This document shows, piece after piece, positions 15,351 through 23,370 of a stretch of 32,956 nucleotides of DNA. A program made the position numbers and the translations under genes. The DNA lies in the NCBI GenBank assembly GCA_023381945.1, contig JAMCQY010000150.1, positions 1 to 32,956 of the forward strand. Direction: 5' to 3'. How positions within the stretch are numbered: the stretch's first letter is position 1; every line of letters begins with the position of its first letter. The stretch comes from Deltaproteobacteria bacterium (GTDB lineage Bacteria; Desulfobacterota; Desulfobaccia; Desulfobaccales; 0-14-0-80-60-11). The notes beneath the pieces were generated by a model. That model was not told the DNA's origin. It worked only from the letters and a program-made list of their open reading frames with translations, and did not search any database.

Positions 15351-16363
15351 AAAAGACTGGGATGCATAATAGAACCGCGAAAAAAAAGCGGACTCCGGCC
15401 TTCGATGAATCAGGCGCGGCCGCTCTTGTTTCTATCCTCGTTTTCACCGCACTGTGCGGGTTCGTGGGGCTGGCGCTCGATGTTGGCCACCTGGTCACGG
15501 CGAAGAGCCAGTTACGCAGGACTGCGGATGCCGCGGCCTTAACCGGTGCGATGGGTTTGCTGCCCTACATCAATCCGGGGCCGACTCAGACACCTGACTG
15601 GACTCAAGCACAAAGCAGGGCCCATGCCATAATCAATAATGCCGCTAATGGAGTCGATAACCAAACATTTACCCTTACCGATGGCAGTGTTGACAGTGGG
15701 TACTGGGCGTTAACACCACCAGAAGGTTATGTGCAACTTCCACTATCCAAGGTCCCGCTCCCGGCAGCTAGTCTGGGTGAGCCGGCGGTAACTGTGACCC
15801 TAAGCAGAAATGTTACTTTATATCTCGCACCGCTGGTCGGGGTATCCAGCCCGCAAACAGTGACTGCGACAGCAACCGCCATTCTCCCTGAGGCCTATAA
15901 GACCAGTGGCCTTCCTCCCGTCGCGGTATCCTGGGATACTGTTTATAATAGTTATGGTTCCACTGTGCAAATAGATGTGGTCGAAACAGATATCAAGCCG
16001 CAGAGCAATAAAGGGGTTGCAGGGTGGTTTAATCTGAACGGAGGCAACGATGTCCAGTCTGTCCGGATAAATACCCCGTTGACTTCTTCTACCGACCAAG
16101 TTTATTTGGTTCCAGGGACGAAAGCCACATTGACCGACTTTATTACACAGGGAGAGACTATTGTGGTCCCGGTGATCCAGGAGATTACGCAAAATACCTG
16201 GGGGTCTATTATGGGGTTCGCGCCGTTCCATGTCGATTCGCTGGGGGCGAACTCCATGACCGGGCATTTTGTCACCCAATATTTTGATCCCCATGTTACA
16301 CCAATCGCCGGAGCCGGAAGCATTGGCGGGGTTGGGGGCACGCCCAAATTGGTCGGTCCCTGA
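15347..16363 (+). CDS. TadG-like protein
   Basis: From the ATG at 15347 (GGAGGG three bases before it) the protein has 338 residues. A Lys/Arg-rich head (1-20) precedes a membrane helix with ALCGFVGLALDVGHLVTAKSQL and the RRTADAAALTGA segment, the standard TadG-like N-terminus. The position equivalent to glutamate +5 is not acidic, so pilin-type processing is doubtful. The remaining 250 residues are beta-rich and Thr/Val-rich and would lie outside the cytoplasmic membrane. They are not recognised beyond a TadG-like role. The open frame runs further upstream, but that part lies within tadE. Confidence 0.8.
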   Translation: MKKTGMHNRTAKKKRTPAFDESGAAALVSILVFTALCGFVGLALDVGHLVTAKSQLRRTADAAALTGAMGLLPYINPGPTQTPDWTQAQSRAHAIINNAANGVDNQTFTLTDGSVDSGYWALTPPEGYVQLPLSKVPLPAASLGEPAVTVTLSRNVTLYLAPLVGVSSPQTVTATATAILPEAYKTSGLPPVAVSWDTVYNSYGSTVQIDVVETDIKPQSNKGVAGWFNLNGGNDVQSVRINTPLTSSTDQVYLVPGTKATLTDFITQGETIVVPVIQEITQNTWGSIMGFAPFHVDSLGANSMTGHFVTQYFDPHVTPIAGAGSIGGVGGTPKLVGP

Positions 16364-16465
16364 GGAGGATAAGCCCGAGTCGTTGAAAACTATCCAGGGC
16401 GCAGCAAATTTAATCTTTTTATTTCATAGATTATTTCAGGAGAGCCTCTTGCAAAAAGCCTTTTT

Positions 16466-16547
16466 GTCATCCTGAGCGAAGCGAAGGATCTCGTATTTTC
16501 CCTTAATTATTTGAGATTCTTCGGTCGCTCCGCTCCCTCAGAATGAC
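16466..16547. repeat. 82-base inverted repeat of the CATCCTGAGCGAAGCGAAGG type
   Basis: The left arm from 16466 (GTCATCCTGAGCGAAGCGAA and onward) is the imperfect complement of the right arm ending at 16547 (CCCTCAGAATGAC). This word is a widespread intergenic repeat in many bacteria. It lies between the two convergent pilin-like operons and could stop transcription from either side. The rest of 16364-16597 shows nothing else. Confidence 0.75.
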
Positions 16548-16597
16548 AACTCCTGAAACACTCGTGTGCATCCCCCACTGGTTATTCATGTAAAGCA

Positions 16598-16645
16598 GAA
16601 ATAAAAATCAAGGCGCCGCTTCGGGAAAATCCCTCAGGCGGCGCC
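16598..16645 (-). terminator. Rho-independent terminator of the minus-strand TadE/TadG operon
   Basis: Read on the minus strand, GGCGCCGC (16645-16638) pairs with GCGGCGCC (16619-16612), with a possible inner GGGATTTTCCC extension. It is followed by TTGATTTTTATTTC. It lies about 30 bases after the stop of the gene ending at 16675. Confidence 0.75.
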
Positions 16646-16674
16646 GGGATGAAAACCATCCTGTAGAACCAGAC

Positions 16675-17979
16675 TTACAAAATTATCTGAGGCTTGACTG
16701 GCCCGGCGTTGACGCCGTAAGGCAGCGCCTGGAATTCATTGACATAGCTGCCAATGAAGTTTCCAGTGCCGCCGATGGTAATAGTATCGGCTACCAGACG
16801 GCCGTACCAATCATGGTTTCCCTGAACGGATATGTTGCCTCCTTTTGGTTTATCGCAGCACATATTGCCTCCGCCACAACAGCCATTATTAGTAGTGGGA
16901 AATCCGGGGGCATAGGCTATGCAATTGGCGGTTGAAGAGCCGAAGTCAGTACTGCCAGCGATAGTAATATTTCCTCCACGGCCGCCCCCGCAACAATCAC
17001 CTTCGGGAACTGGCATGGCAACTGGCACGGCATAAAGAAATACCTGGTTGGCACCCTGGATTTGACCCGAACCGGTGATGGAAATATTGCCGCCGACCGC
17101 CAGAATAGTCCCAGTCCAATTGACGCTCCCGCTTATGACTACATCGCCCTCGACATATATGGTGCCGCCATGCGGAGTTGTTCCATGATAAGTGAAGGTG
17201 TGGCCATCCCAGTCGTCGTCGGGGGCCCTGGCGCTAGTATACTTATCCGCAGTTGCAGTGGCATCGATGATTTCCTGAGTGAAGTCGGGAAAGGGAATAT
17301 TAGTGGCGCCGGCCCTCAGGCCGCCGTCAATTTGTTCAGAGCCGATAATTCTTATATGCGCCAGGATGTCGGACTGAACATAGCCGGTGACGTGTTCCGA
17401 GCCTCTCATGGTTACGCTCGTCGCGCCTTCGACATTGCCTCCCAGTACCTGGCTGCCCCTCACCGATACGTCGTTGTTTGAGTGGATCGAGCCTTGTGTA
17501 TGCTGAGAGCCATTGAGGGCGAGGTCTCGGTTGGAGAACAGCAGATAGGTAAAAGGCCTTTGCAGCGTGCTGACGGGGTTTACGGCTTCCGCAGTAACCG
17601 AGAGAGCGATAGTTTTAAAACCGGCTGATAATAATCCCAGAAAATCGGTGTTGACATTTTTAGTCGCGGTGATGTTAATCTCCGGAAAATTGGTGGGATT
17701 TCGCGCCGCATCCTGGCTAAAGGTGATCGCGGGGGTGATATCCGGAAAACCATTGGCGGCCAAAAAATTGGTTGCCGCGGTGGTTGCCGCGGCTTGGTCC
17801 GGCAATTTCATCGCCCCGGCACGGAGGGCGGCATCCACCGCAGACCTGAATTTGGTTTTGGTGAGCACCAGATTGCCGACATCCAGGGCCAGGCCGACAA
17901 ATCCAAGAATCACCGGAAGTGCAATTGCCATCATGACCGCCAGCGAACCCCGCTGGCTCCTACCAGGTTTTCTCTTCAT
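16675..17979 (-). CDS. TadG-like N-terminus fused to a beta-helix, Cys-rich surface domain
   Basis: A 434-residue protein. Residues 1-60 are TadG-like: basic head, membrane helix MMAIALPVILGFVGLALDVG, then LTKTKFRSAVDAALRAGAM. Residues 60-145 form a spacer. From about 150 onward, short imperfect repeats with G-S-(Q/E) corners (LNGSQHTQGSIHS, VRGSQVLGGNVE, MRGSEHVTGYVQ, IIGSEQIDGGLR, later GSVNWTG, GSGQIQG, GNHDWYG) suggest a right-handed beta-helix or bactofilin-like solenoid. Two glycine-cysteine patches, CCGGG at 329-333 and CCGGGNMCC at 367-375, interrupt it. A strong AAAGGAGGGAGGG site precedes the ATG. Membrane anchoring with an extracytoplasmic solenoid is inferred. Confidence 0.75.
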   Translation of the reverse strand: MKRKPGRSQRGSLAVMMAIALPVILGFVGLALDVGNLVLTKTKFRSAVDAALRAGAMKLPDQAAATTAATNFLAANGFPDITPAITFSQDAARNPTNFPEINITATKNVNTDFLGLLSAGFKTIALSVTAEAVNPVSTLQRPFTYLLFSNRDLALNGSQHTQGSIHSNNDVSVRGSQVLGGNVEGATSVTMRGSEHVTGYVQSDILAHIRIIGSEQIDGGLRAGATNIPFPDFTQEIIDATATADKYTSARAPDDDWDGHTFTYHGTTPHGGTIYVEGDVVISGSVNWTGTILAVGGNISITGSGQIQGANQVFLYAVPVAMPVPEGDCCGGGRGGNITIAGSTDFGSSTANCIAYAPGFPTTNNGCCGGGNMCCDKPKGGNISVQGNHDWYGRLVADTITIGGTGNFIGSYVNEFQALPYGVNAGPVKPQIIL

Positions 17980-18026
17980 GATGTTACCCTCCCTCCTTTG
18001 CGCAGAGTCGCTTTTTGAGAATCTTT

Positions 18027-18485
18027 TTATTGAGACAACATGGTGGACTGTCCTTGGACAGATGGATCATGATTAAAAAAAGGCCTAACCAACGGCGTGA
18101 GTATGCTTACGGTTTCACTGACATTCACCGTGATGGGCTGGCCCGAGCCCGGATAAACAATATTGGGTGTCATCGTAAGTGATAAACTATTGTTGTTGTA
18201 CTTGGTCTGGATAACATTTTGCACCGCGCTTTGATTGGTGCCGGGGCCATCATTAGCGGTGGAGAGGGCGGCAAATCGCGCCCCCTCCCGGGCCGCGTCA
18301 CTAACTAGTTGCCATTTTAAGTAAATATTGCCGAAGTCCACAATTCCACAGACGCAGAGGAGGAAGACCGGGATCATCAGCGCCGCTTCCAACGCGGTCA
18401 CACCCTCACTCCGCAGCCAAAAGCCACTCATGGGGATGTGGAATTGCTTGTTAAACTTGATGGCGACGCCGATTGATGCTTTCAT
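18027..18485 (-). CDS. TadE-like pseudopilin
   Basis: A 152-residue protein with an unusually long leader of about 28 residues. G28 is followed by VTALEAALMIPVF, giving glutamate at +5 (E33) and a hydrophobic helix to about residue 52, then SDAAREGARFAAL, the TadE mark. The C-terminal half is Ser/Thr/Val-rich. The ATG at 18485 follows AAAGAAG. An internal ATG at codon 19 would give a shorter leader. It lies between another TadE-like gene and the beta-helix gene and should be in their operon. Confidence 0.82.
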   Translation of the reverse strand: MKASIGVAIKFNKQFHIPMSGFWLRSEGVTALEAALMIPVFLLCVCGIVDFGNIYLKWQLVSDAAREGARFAALSTANDGPGTNQSAVQNVIQTKYNNNSLSLTMTPNIVYPGSGQPITVNVSETVSILTPLVRPFFNHDPSVQGQSTMLSQ

Positions 18486-18515
18486 TTTCTTCTTTAAACA
18501 TTTCTTAGAAAAAAT

Positions 18516-18965
18516 TTAATATTCCGTCACCCTGGTTAAGGTTCCAGTGACTGTACCCGGAAGATCACCAAAGTTAAAATAACCGGGGATACTACCCACA
18601 ATAATAAGGTGAACCGGGCTGCTGACGGTCACTGTGAAATTGGTGGGTGGCTGGGTCGCTGACTGCGCAGGGGGAGGGGTATCGCCGTAACTCGTGGTGA
18701 CCATTAGATTATCATTGTTGTAATTAGAGCGCACACTAGCTTGCAAAGCGGTTTGAGTGGTCGCATTGTAGGCGGCTGCCTGGGCCGCAGTCGCAGTCGC
18801 ATTATTAACAAGATTTGATTCTACATAAAGATTGCCGAAGTCAATGATGCCGCAGAGGCCAAGCAAAAAGACGGGCAAAATTATAGCCATTTCCACCGCC
18901 GACACGCCTGCGGTCTGCTGCCAGAGCTGGAGCGCTGCGGTGTAAAATGGCTTGCTTAATTTCAT
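18516..18965 (-). CDS. TadE-like pseudopilin, first gene of the minus-strand operon
   Basis: Starting at the ATG at 18965 the protein has 149 residues. G20 is followed by VSAVEMAIILPVF, with glutamate at +5 (E25) and a membrane helix to about residue 45. After the helix, where TadE proteins usually have REGAR, this one has ATATAAQAAAYNA, so the mark is degenerate. A GTG three codons upstream (18974) is possible but would leave the only AGG word too close. The Thr/Pro-rich C-terminus is extracytoplasmic by inference. Its sequence is clearly related to the next gene. Confidence 0.78.
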   Translation of the reverse strand: MKLSKPFYTAALQLWQQTAGVSAVEMAIILPVFLLGLCGIIDFGNLYVESNLVNNATATAAQAAAYNATTQTALQASVRSNYNNDNLMVTTSYGDTPPPAQSATQPPTNFTVTVSSPVHLIIVGSIPGYFNFGDLPGTVTGTLTRVTEY

Positions 18966-19008
18966 GGCTGTCACAGCCTAATTCAAGATTTGTTGGCAGC
19001 CAGAATGA

Positions 19009-19078
19009 CCCTCCTCCATGAGGGAATTTATCCAGCCTTAAGCTAAGCCTCTTCCATGAGGTAACGATCTTAAGCTAA
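19009..19078 (-). promoter_or_regulatory. Tandem leader units with AUGGA hexaloop hairpins
   Basis: On the minus strand two units begin with TTAGCTTAAG (19078-19069 and 19046-19037, 32 bases apart). Each ends in a hairpin: CCTC-ATGGAA-GAGG (19061-19048) and CCCTC-ATGGAG-GAGGG (19024-19009). Both hexaloops carry GGA at positions 3-5 and close with C-G. They lie 44-113 bases before the first TadE start, in the presumed leader. The form fits CsrA/RsmA binding sites. Confidence 0.55.
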
Positions 19079-19110
19079 CAGTAATGTTATAAATATATAG
19101 AGGCGCCTCA

Positions 19111-19160
19111 CAAAACAATCAGGAAATCCCCGATATTTTATCTCCATTTCCCTGATATTT
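19111..19160 (-). promoter_or_regulatory. Tandem/inverted operator upstream of the minus-strand TadE operon
   Basis: On the minus strand AATATCAGGGA (19159-19149) and AATATCGGGGA (19137-19127) lie 22 bp apart, followed by the inverted half-site TTTCCTGATTG. The arrangement mirrors that at 14438-14487. Just downstream lie a 10-bp palindrome GAGGCGCCTC (19109-19100) and an A/T-rich stretch that could hold the -10. Confidence 0.7.
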
Positions 19161-19308
19161 TGTCCAGAAGAACAGAGTAAATCACGGTCCACCGCAGAGG
19201 TCGATAGCTTTATGAATCAGGCAAGAAACTTTTTGATAGCCAAACATAATACAAACTTGGACGGCCGCGATATTGACAACCGGGCTGCAGGGGTATATGT
19301 AGGGACTT

Positions 19309-20967
19309 GTGAAGACCAAACTGATCTTTATCACCGGCGGGGTGCTGTCCTCCCTGGGCAAGGGGGTGGCGGCGGCGGCCATCGGGGCGCTGTTGGAGGC
19401 CCGGGGGCTGCGCATCACCTTTCAGAAGCTGGACCCGTACATCAACGTGGATCCCGGCACCATGAACCCCTTCCAGCACGGCGAGGTCTTCGTCACCGAA
19501 GACGGGGCCGAAACCGACCTGGACCTGGGGCACTACGAACGCTACACCACGGTGACCCTGGGCCAGGAGAATAACTACACCTCCGGCCGCATTTACCATA
19601 ACGTCATCACTAAAGAGCGCCGGGGGGACTATCTGGGAGGCACGGTCCAGGTCATCCCCCACGTCACCGATGAAATCAAGCAGGCCATCCGCCAGGTGGC
19701 GCCGACGGTGGACGTGGCCATCATCGAGATCGGCGGCACCGTGGGCGACATCGAAAGCCTGCCCTTCCTGGAGGCCATCCGCCAGCTCAAAGGCGACTTG
19801 GGCAAGGACAACGTCTGCTACATTCACCTGACTTTGGTGCCCTTCATTAAGACCGCCGGCGAAGTCAAGACCAAGCCCACCCAGCACAGTGTCAAAGAAC
19901 TGCGCACTGTCGGCATTCAGCCCAACCTGCTCCTCTGCCGCACTGAAAAGCAGCTCAGCAAGGAGATTAAGGCCAAGATCGCCCTGTTCTGCAACGTCGA
20001 ACCCGATGCGGTAATCAGCGCCCAGGACGTGGACAATATCTATGAAATCCCCTTGCTCCTGCACGAGGAAGGGCTGGATGAACGGATCGTCGAGATCCTG
20101 AATATCTGGACCCGGCAACCGCAGTTGGAACAGTGGCAGGAACTGGTGAGCCGCATCAAGCACCCCAAGGACCGGGTAGAAATCGGCATCGTCGGGAAAT
20201 ACGTGGATTTGCGGGAATCCTACAAGAGCCTGCACGAGGCCCTGGTGCACGGCGGCCTGGCCAACGAGGTCCAGGTGGCGCTGACCTACATCGATTCTGA
20301 AAAGGTGGAGCGGGTTGGGGCCGAGGGCCTGTTGGGGCACCTGCACGGGATTCTAGTCCCCGGCGGCTTCGGGGTCCGGGGGGTAGAGGGCAAGATCCAG
20401 GCCATCCGCTACGCCCGGGAGCACCGCATCCCCTACTTCGGCATCTGCTTCGGCATGCAACTGGCGGTCATCGAGTTCGCCCGCCACCTGGCCGGCATTA
20501 CGGCTGCCACCAGCGAGGAGTTCGACCCGGAGGCGAGTGAGCCGGTCATCTACCTGATGCGGGAGTGGTACGATTACCGCCGGGACGCCATCATCCACCG
20601 GGACCGGGAATCGGAAAAAGGCGGCACCATGCGCCTGGGGGCCTATCCCTGCGTCCTCAAGGAAGAAACTTTGGCCGGCCGGGCCTACGGCGTCACGCAA
20701 ATCATGGAGCGCCACCGCCACCGTTACGAATTCAACAACGACTACCGCGAGAAATTAAGCGCGGCTGGACTACAGCTTACCGGCACCTCCCCGAACGGCG
20801 AATTGGTGGAGATCGTCGAGCTCAAAGACCATCCCTGGTTCCTGGGCTGCCAGTTCCACCCGGAGTTCAAGTCAGGACCCATGGACCCCCATCCCCTGTT
20901 CCGGGATTACATCCGCGCCGCCCTGGAATATAAGCAGAGCCACGTTAAGCCCGACGAGGAGATTTAA
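19309..20967 (+). CDS. pyrG: CTP synthase
   Basis: A 552-residue enzyme that aminates UTP to CTP with glutamine. The N-terminal synthetase domain opens with [13 protein letters not shown] (P-loop at 11-19), followed by [13 protein letters not shown] and the [11 protein letters not shown] segment. The C-terminal glutamine amidotransferase domain has the nucleophile in GICFGMQ (C380) and the His/Glu pair in CQFHPEF. The start is the GTG at 19309, which the family N-terminus fixes; only AGGGA precedes it. A TTGACA (19273-19278) with TATGTA after 17 bp ends eight bases before the GTG, so the leader may be very short. CTP supply links the gene to the KDO genes that follow. Confidence 0.97.
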   Translation: MKTKLIFITGGVLSSLGKGVAAAAIGALLEARGLRITFQKLDPYINVDPGTMNPFQHGEVFVTEDGAETDLDLGHYERYTTVTLGQENNYTSGRIYHNVITKERRGDYLGGTVQVIPHVTDEIKQAIRQVAPTVDVAIIEIGGTVGDIESLPFLEAIRQLKGDLGKDNVCYIHLTLVPFIKTAGEVKTKPTQHSVKELRTVGIQPNLLLCRTEKQLSKEIKAKIALFCNVEPDAVISAQDVDNIYEIPLLLHEEGLDERIVEILNIWTRQPQLEQWQELVSRIKHPKDRVEIGIVGKYVDLRESYKSLHEALVHGGLANEVQVALTYIDSEKVERVGAEGLLGHLHGILVPGGFGVRGVEGKIQAIRYAREHRIPYFGICFGMQLAVIEFARHLAGITAATSEEFDPEASEPVIYLMREWYDYRRDAIIHRDRESEKGGTMRLGAYPCVLKEETLAGRAYGVTQIMERHRHRYEFNNDYREKLSAAGLQLTGTSPNGELVEIVELKDHPWFLGCQFHPEFKSGPMDPHPLFRDYIRAALEYKQSHVKPDEEI

Positions 20968-20977
20968 GGAACAGAAA

Positions 20978-21028
20978 TATAGGGCGGGCCGCGCCCGCCA
21001 AATTTTGGCGGCCACAGGCCGCCCTATA
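20978..21028. repeat. Dispersed hairpin between pyrG and kdsA
   Basis: TATAGGGCGG (20978-20987) pairs with CCGCCCTATA (21019-21028). The interior carries GGCGGGC/GCCCGCC-like and GGCGGCC/GGCCGCC stems. It is followed at 21037-21061 by a string of CACTTTCCACTATTCACTC-type words that directly abuts the kdsA start. Confidence 0.7.
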
Positions 21029-21061
21029 ATATTCCACTTTCCACTATTCACTCACCACTCC

Positions 21062-21910
21062 ATGAACCCTAAATTCCCCATTTCCGATCAATTCTCCATA
21101 GGCGACGGCAACCTCTTCCTCATCGCCGGGCCTTGCGTCATCGAGTCCGCCGAGGCCACTCTGGAAATCGCCAGGACTTTAAAGACCTATTCCCGTGAGC
21201 TGGACCTGCCGCTGATCTTCAAGGCCTCCTATGACAAGGCCAACCGCACCTCCATCACCTCTTACCGGGGGCCGGGGCTGGAAAAGGGACTGGAGATTCT
21301 GGCCCGGGTCAAAAATGAGGTGGGGCTGCCGGTAATTTCGGACGTGCATGAGGTTTCCCAGGTAGAACCCGCGGCGAAAGTCCTGGACGTTTTGCAGATT
21401 CCCGCCTTCCTCTGCCGCCAGACTGACCTGTTGGTGGCCGCGGCCCAGACCGGCAAGGGGGTGAATATCAAAAAGGGCCAGTTCCTGGCGCCCTGGGATA
21501 TGAAACCCGTGGTGGAGAAAGTTCGGGCTGCCGGCAATGATAAAATTATCCTTACTGAGCGCGGCGCCAGTTTCGGTTACAACAACCTGGTGGTGGATTT
21601 CCGCAGCCTGCCCATTATGCGGAACCTGGGCTGCCCCGTGGTGCTGGACGTGACTCACAGCGTGCAACTTCCCGGCGGCCAAGGTAGCTGCTCGGGCGGA
21701 CAATGGGAATTTATTGTCCCCCTTGCCCGGGCGGCGGTGGCGGTGGGTGTGGACGGATTATTCATGGAGGTCCATCCCGAGCCGGCCCGGGCTTTATGCG
21801 ACGGCCCCAACTCCCTGCCCCTGGCCGAGGTCCCGGCCTTGTGGCGGGAACTGAAGGCGCTGCATGAGTTTTGCCTGGTACAAAAGGTAACCGCCGATGA
21901 ACGCAAATAA
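21062..21910 (+). CDS. kdsA: 3-deoxy-8-phosphooctulonate synthase
   Basis: A 282-residue enzyme condensing phosphoenolpyruvate with arabinose 5-phosphate to KDO 8-phosphate, the first committed step to the LPS inner core. Family phrases include [46 protein letters not shown] and [11 protein letters not shown], and the length matches the family. The ATG at 21062 is fixed by the conserved N-terminal part. The open frame continues upstream to 21005, but that part is repeat DNA. There is no Shine-Dalgarno site: the start abuts the short-word string. kdsC follows 81 bases downstream. Confidence 0.96.
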   Translation: MNPKFPISDQFSIGDGNLFLIAGPCVIESAEATLEIARTLKTYSRELDLPLIFKASYDKANRTSITSYRGPGLEKGLEILARVKNEVGLPVISDVHEVSQVEPAAKVLDVLQIPAFLCRQTDLLVAAAQTGKGVNIKKGQFLAPWDMKPVVEKVRAAGNDKIILTERGASFGYNNLVVDFRSLPIMRNLGCPVVLDVTHSVQLPGGQGSCSGGQWEFIVPLARAAVAVGVDGLFMEVHPEPARALCDGPNSLPLAEVPALWRELKALHEFCLVQKVTADERK

Positions 21911-21939
21911 ATATAGATGAACACAGACATGTTGACATC

Positions 21940-21968
21940 GTAGGGGCGGGTTTCAAACCCGCCCCTAC
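21940..21968. repeat. Perfect 29-base palindrome between kdsA and kdsC
   Basis: Fourteen-base arms (GTAGGGGCGGGTTT and its complement) flank a single central C. The inner 27 bases recur exactly, in reverse orientation, at 29478-29504. Confidence 0.8.
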
Positions 21969-21991
21969 AATTAGGCTGAAAGGAACCACAT

Positions 21992-22549
21992 TTGAATTCC
22001 ACTGTTTGCCCCCCCGATGTCTGGCAACGCGCCCAAAACATCCGCCTGCTGATCCTGGATGTAGACGGGGTGCTCACGGACGGGCGCCTCTATTTCGACG
22101 CCAAGGGTGAGACCCTCAAGGTCTTTCACGTGCGGGACGGCCACGGGATCAAAATGGCCCAAAGGGCCGGGATCGAGATTGCTTTGCTCTCGGGGCGGCG
22201 CTCCGATGCGGCCTACCACCGGGCCAAGGAATTAGGGATCAGTCGCTTCCACGAGAGCCTGCGGGACAAGGTGGCGGTGCTGGAAGAGATCATGGCCGCC
22301 TTGCGGATTCAGGCCGCACAGGTGGCGATGGTGGGCGACGACCTGGTGGACCTGCCCGTCATGAGCCGGGCGGGTCTGGCGGTGGCCGTGGCCGACGCCG
22401 TGCCCGAGGTCTTGGCCGCGGCGCATTGGGTGACGATGAACCCAGGGGGACGCGGGGCCGTCAGGGAGGTGTGCGATCTTATTTTAAAGGCCCATGGCAA
22501 GTGGGATGAGATTGTCAGGCCGTGGATGGCAACAACAGAGAAGGCTTAG
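21992..22549 (+). CDS. kdsC: 3-deoxy-D-manno-octulosonate 8-phosphate phosphatase
   Basis: A 185-residue HAD-superfamily enzyme that releases phosphate from KDO 8-phosphate. Motif I is LDVDGVLTDG (nucleophile D23, acid D25), motif II is LLSGRRSDA, and motifs III and IV are the DKVAVLEE lysine region and VGDDLVDLPVM. As usual for KdsC there is no large cap domain. The start is TTG at 21992, with AAAGGA seven bases before it; no ATG or GTG fits. kdsB is not in the window. Confidence 0.93.
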   Translation: MNSTVCPPDVWQRAQNIRLLILDVDGVLTDGRLYFDAKGETLKVFHVRDGHGIKMAQRAGIEIALLSGRRSDAAYHRAKELGISRFHESLRDKVAVLEEIMAALRIQAAQVAMVGDDLVDLPVMSRAGLAVAVADAVPEVLAAAHWVTMNPGGRGAVREVCDLILKAHGKWDEIVRPWMATTEKA

Positions 22550-22571
22550 TCATTGGTGAGCAGTTCGATGA

Positions 22572-22634
22572 CGGCCACAGGCCGCCCTATATTTCTTGCC
22601 AGTCCAGGACAGCCGGGGGCGGCTGTCCTACATT
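22572..22634. repeat. Two dispersed hairpins and a short-word string
   Basis: CGGCC-ACA-GGCCG (22572-22584) and GGACAGCC/GGCTGTCC (22607-22614 with 22621-22628) belong to the GC-rich repeat theme. Bases 22660-22710 then form a run of GCTGACCGCTGATAGTTGAC-type words. The gap 22550-22773 holds no gene besides these repeats and the lptC promoter. Confidence 0.65.
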
Positions 22635-22717
22635 AATACCACCATGGCAAAAGCTGAAGGCTGACCGCTGATAGTTGACTGCTAACTGCTAACCGCTCAC
22701 TGCTCACCAGATAAGCC

Positions 22718-22746
22718 TTTACAGTTTTTTCCCGGCTTAATATAAT
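22718..22746 (+). promoter_or_regulatory. Sigma-70-type promoter of the lpt operon
   Basis: TTTACA (22718-22723) and a perfect TATAAT (22741-22746) are 17 bp apart. The start would be about 20 bases before the lptC ATG. Confidence 0.75.
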
Positions 22747-22773
22747 TCTCTTTAGAAAAAGACCAGAATTGGC

Positions 22774-23370
22774 ATGAAAATTATTACGTCTAAAAGTCGA
22801 AAGGGCTGGCGGAGATTTTTGAGGTGGCCTTGGCTGGTGGGTCTGGCGCTGCTGCTGTTTGCGGCCTCTTGGGGGCTTTTGGAGCTAAACCGTCCAGCCC
22901 CGCCGCCGCCCAAGCCGCCCCCGCCGGCGGCGGCCCCATCCCGCATGGAGAATTTGTCCCTCACTGAAATCGTCGAGGGTGACAAGCGCTGGGTGCTGGC
23001 GGGGAAGCAGGCCGATTTTGATAAAGATCAGTTGCAAGTCAGGATCACCGGAGTAAAAGTGGATTTCTTCGGCCCCGGGGAACACGTTAATGTCAAGGCC
23101 GACGAAGGCCTATTCAATACCAAGACCAGGGTTTTGACCTTGAAGGGCAACGTGGAGATGACGCGGGGCGAGATGCAGATCAATACCAGCCTGGCCATCT
23201 ATGATCCGGGCACCCGGGTGCTGACCGCCCCGGAAGACGTGCTTTTGAGCGATCCGGCCCTACGGGTCCAGGGCAAGGATTTAAAAGTGGAACTGAAGGA
23301 GAAGAAACTGGTCCTGGCCCAACACCGCCTGACGGAAATCAAGGTGCAAAAGGGGATGCTAAAACGTTGA
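22774..23370 (+). CDS. lptC: LPS export periplasmic protein LptC
   Basis: A 198-residue bitopic protein. A basic head is followed by one membrane helix (about 18-38), a proline-rich linker (RPAPPPPKPPPP) and an OstA/LptC-type beta-jellyroll from about residue 58, with repeated strand phrases such as VNVKADEGLFNTKTRVLTLK and GNVEM. LptC passes LPS from the LptBFG extractor to LptA. The stop overlaps the TTG start of lptA. Downstream come lptA and lptB, the conserved order; lptF and lptG are not in the window. Confidence 0.85.
   Translation: MKIITSKSRKGWRRFLRWPWLVGLALLLFAASWGLLELNRPAPPPPKPPPPAAAPSRMENLSLTEIVEGDKRWVLAGKQADFDKDQLQVRITGVKVDFFGPGEHVNVKADEGLFNTKTRVLTLKGNVEMTRGEMQINTSLAIYDPGTRVLTAPEDVLLSDPALRVQGKDLKVELKEKKLVLAQHRLTEIKVQKGMLKR

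Noticed and set aside
19210..20346. 378-codon minus-strand frame opposite pyrG
   Set aside because: It is the reverse-strand shadow of CTP synthase, with low-complexity His/Asp/Gln composition and no domain.
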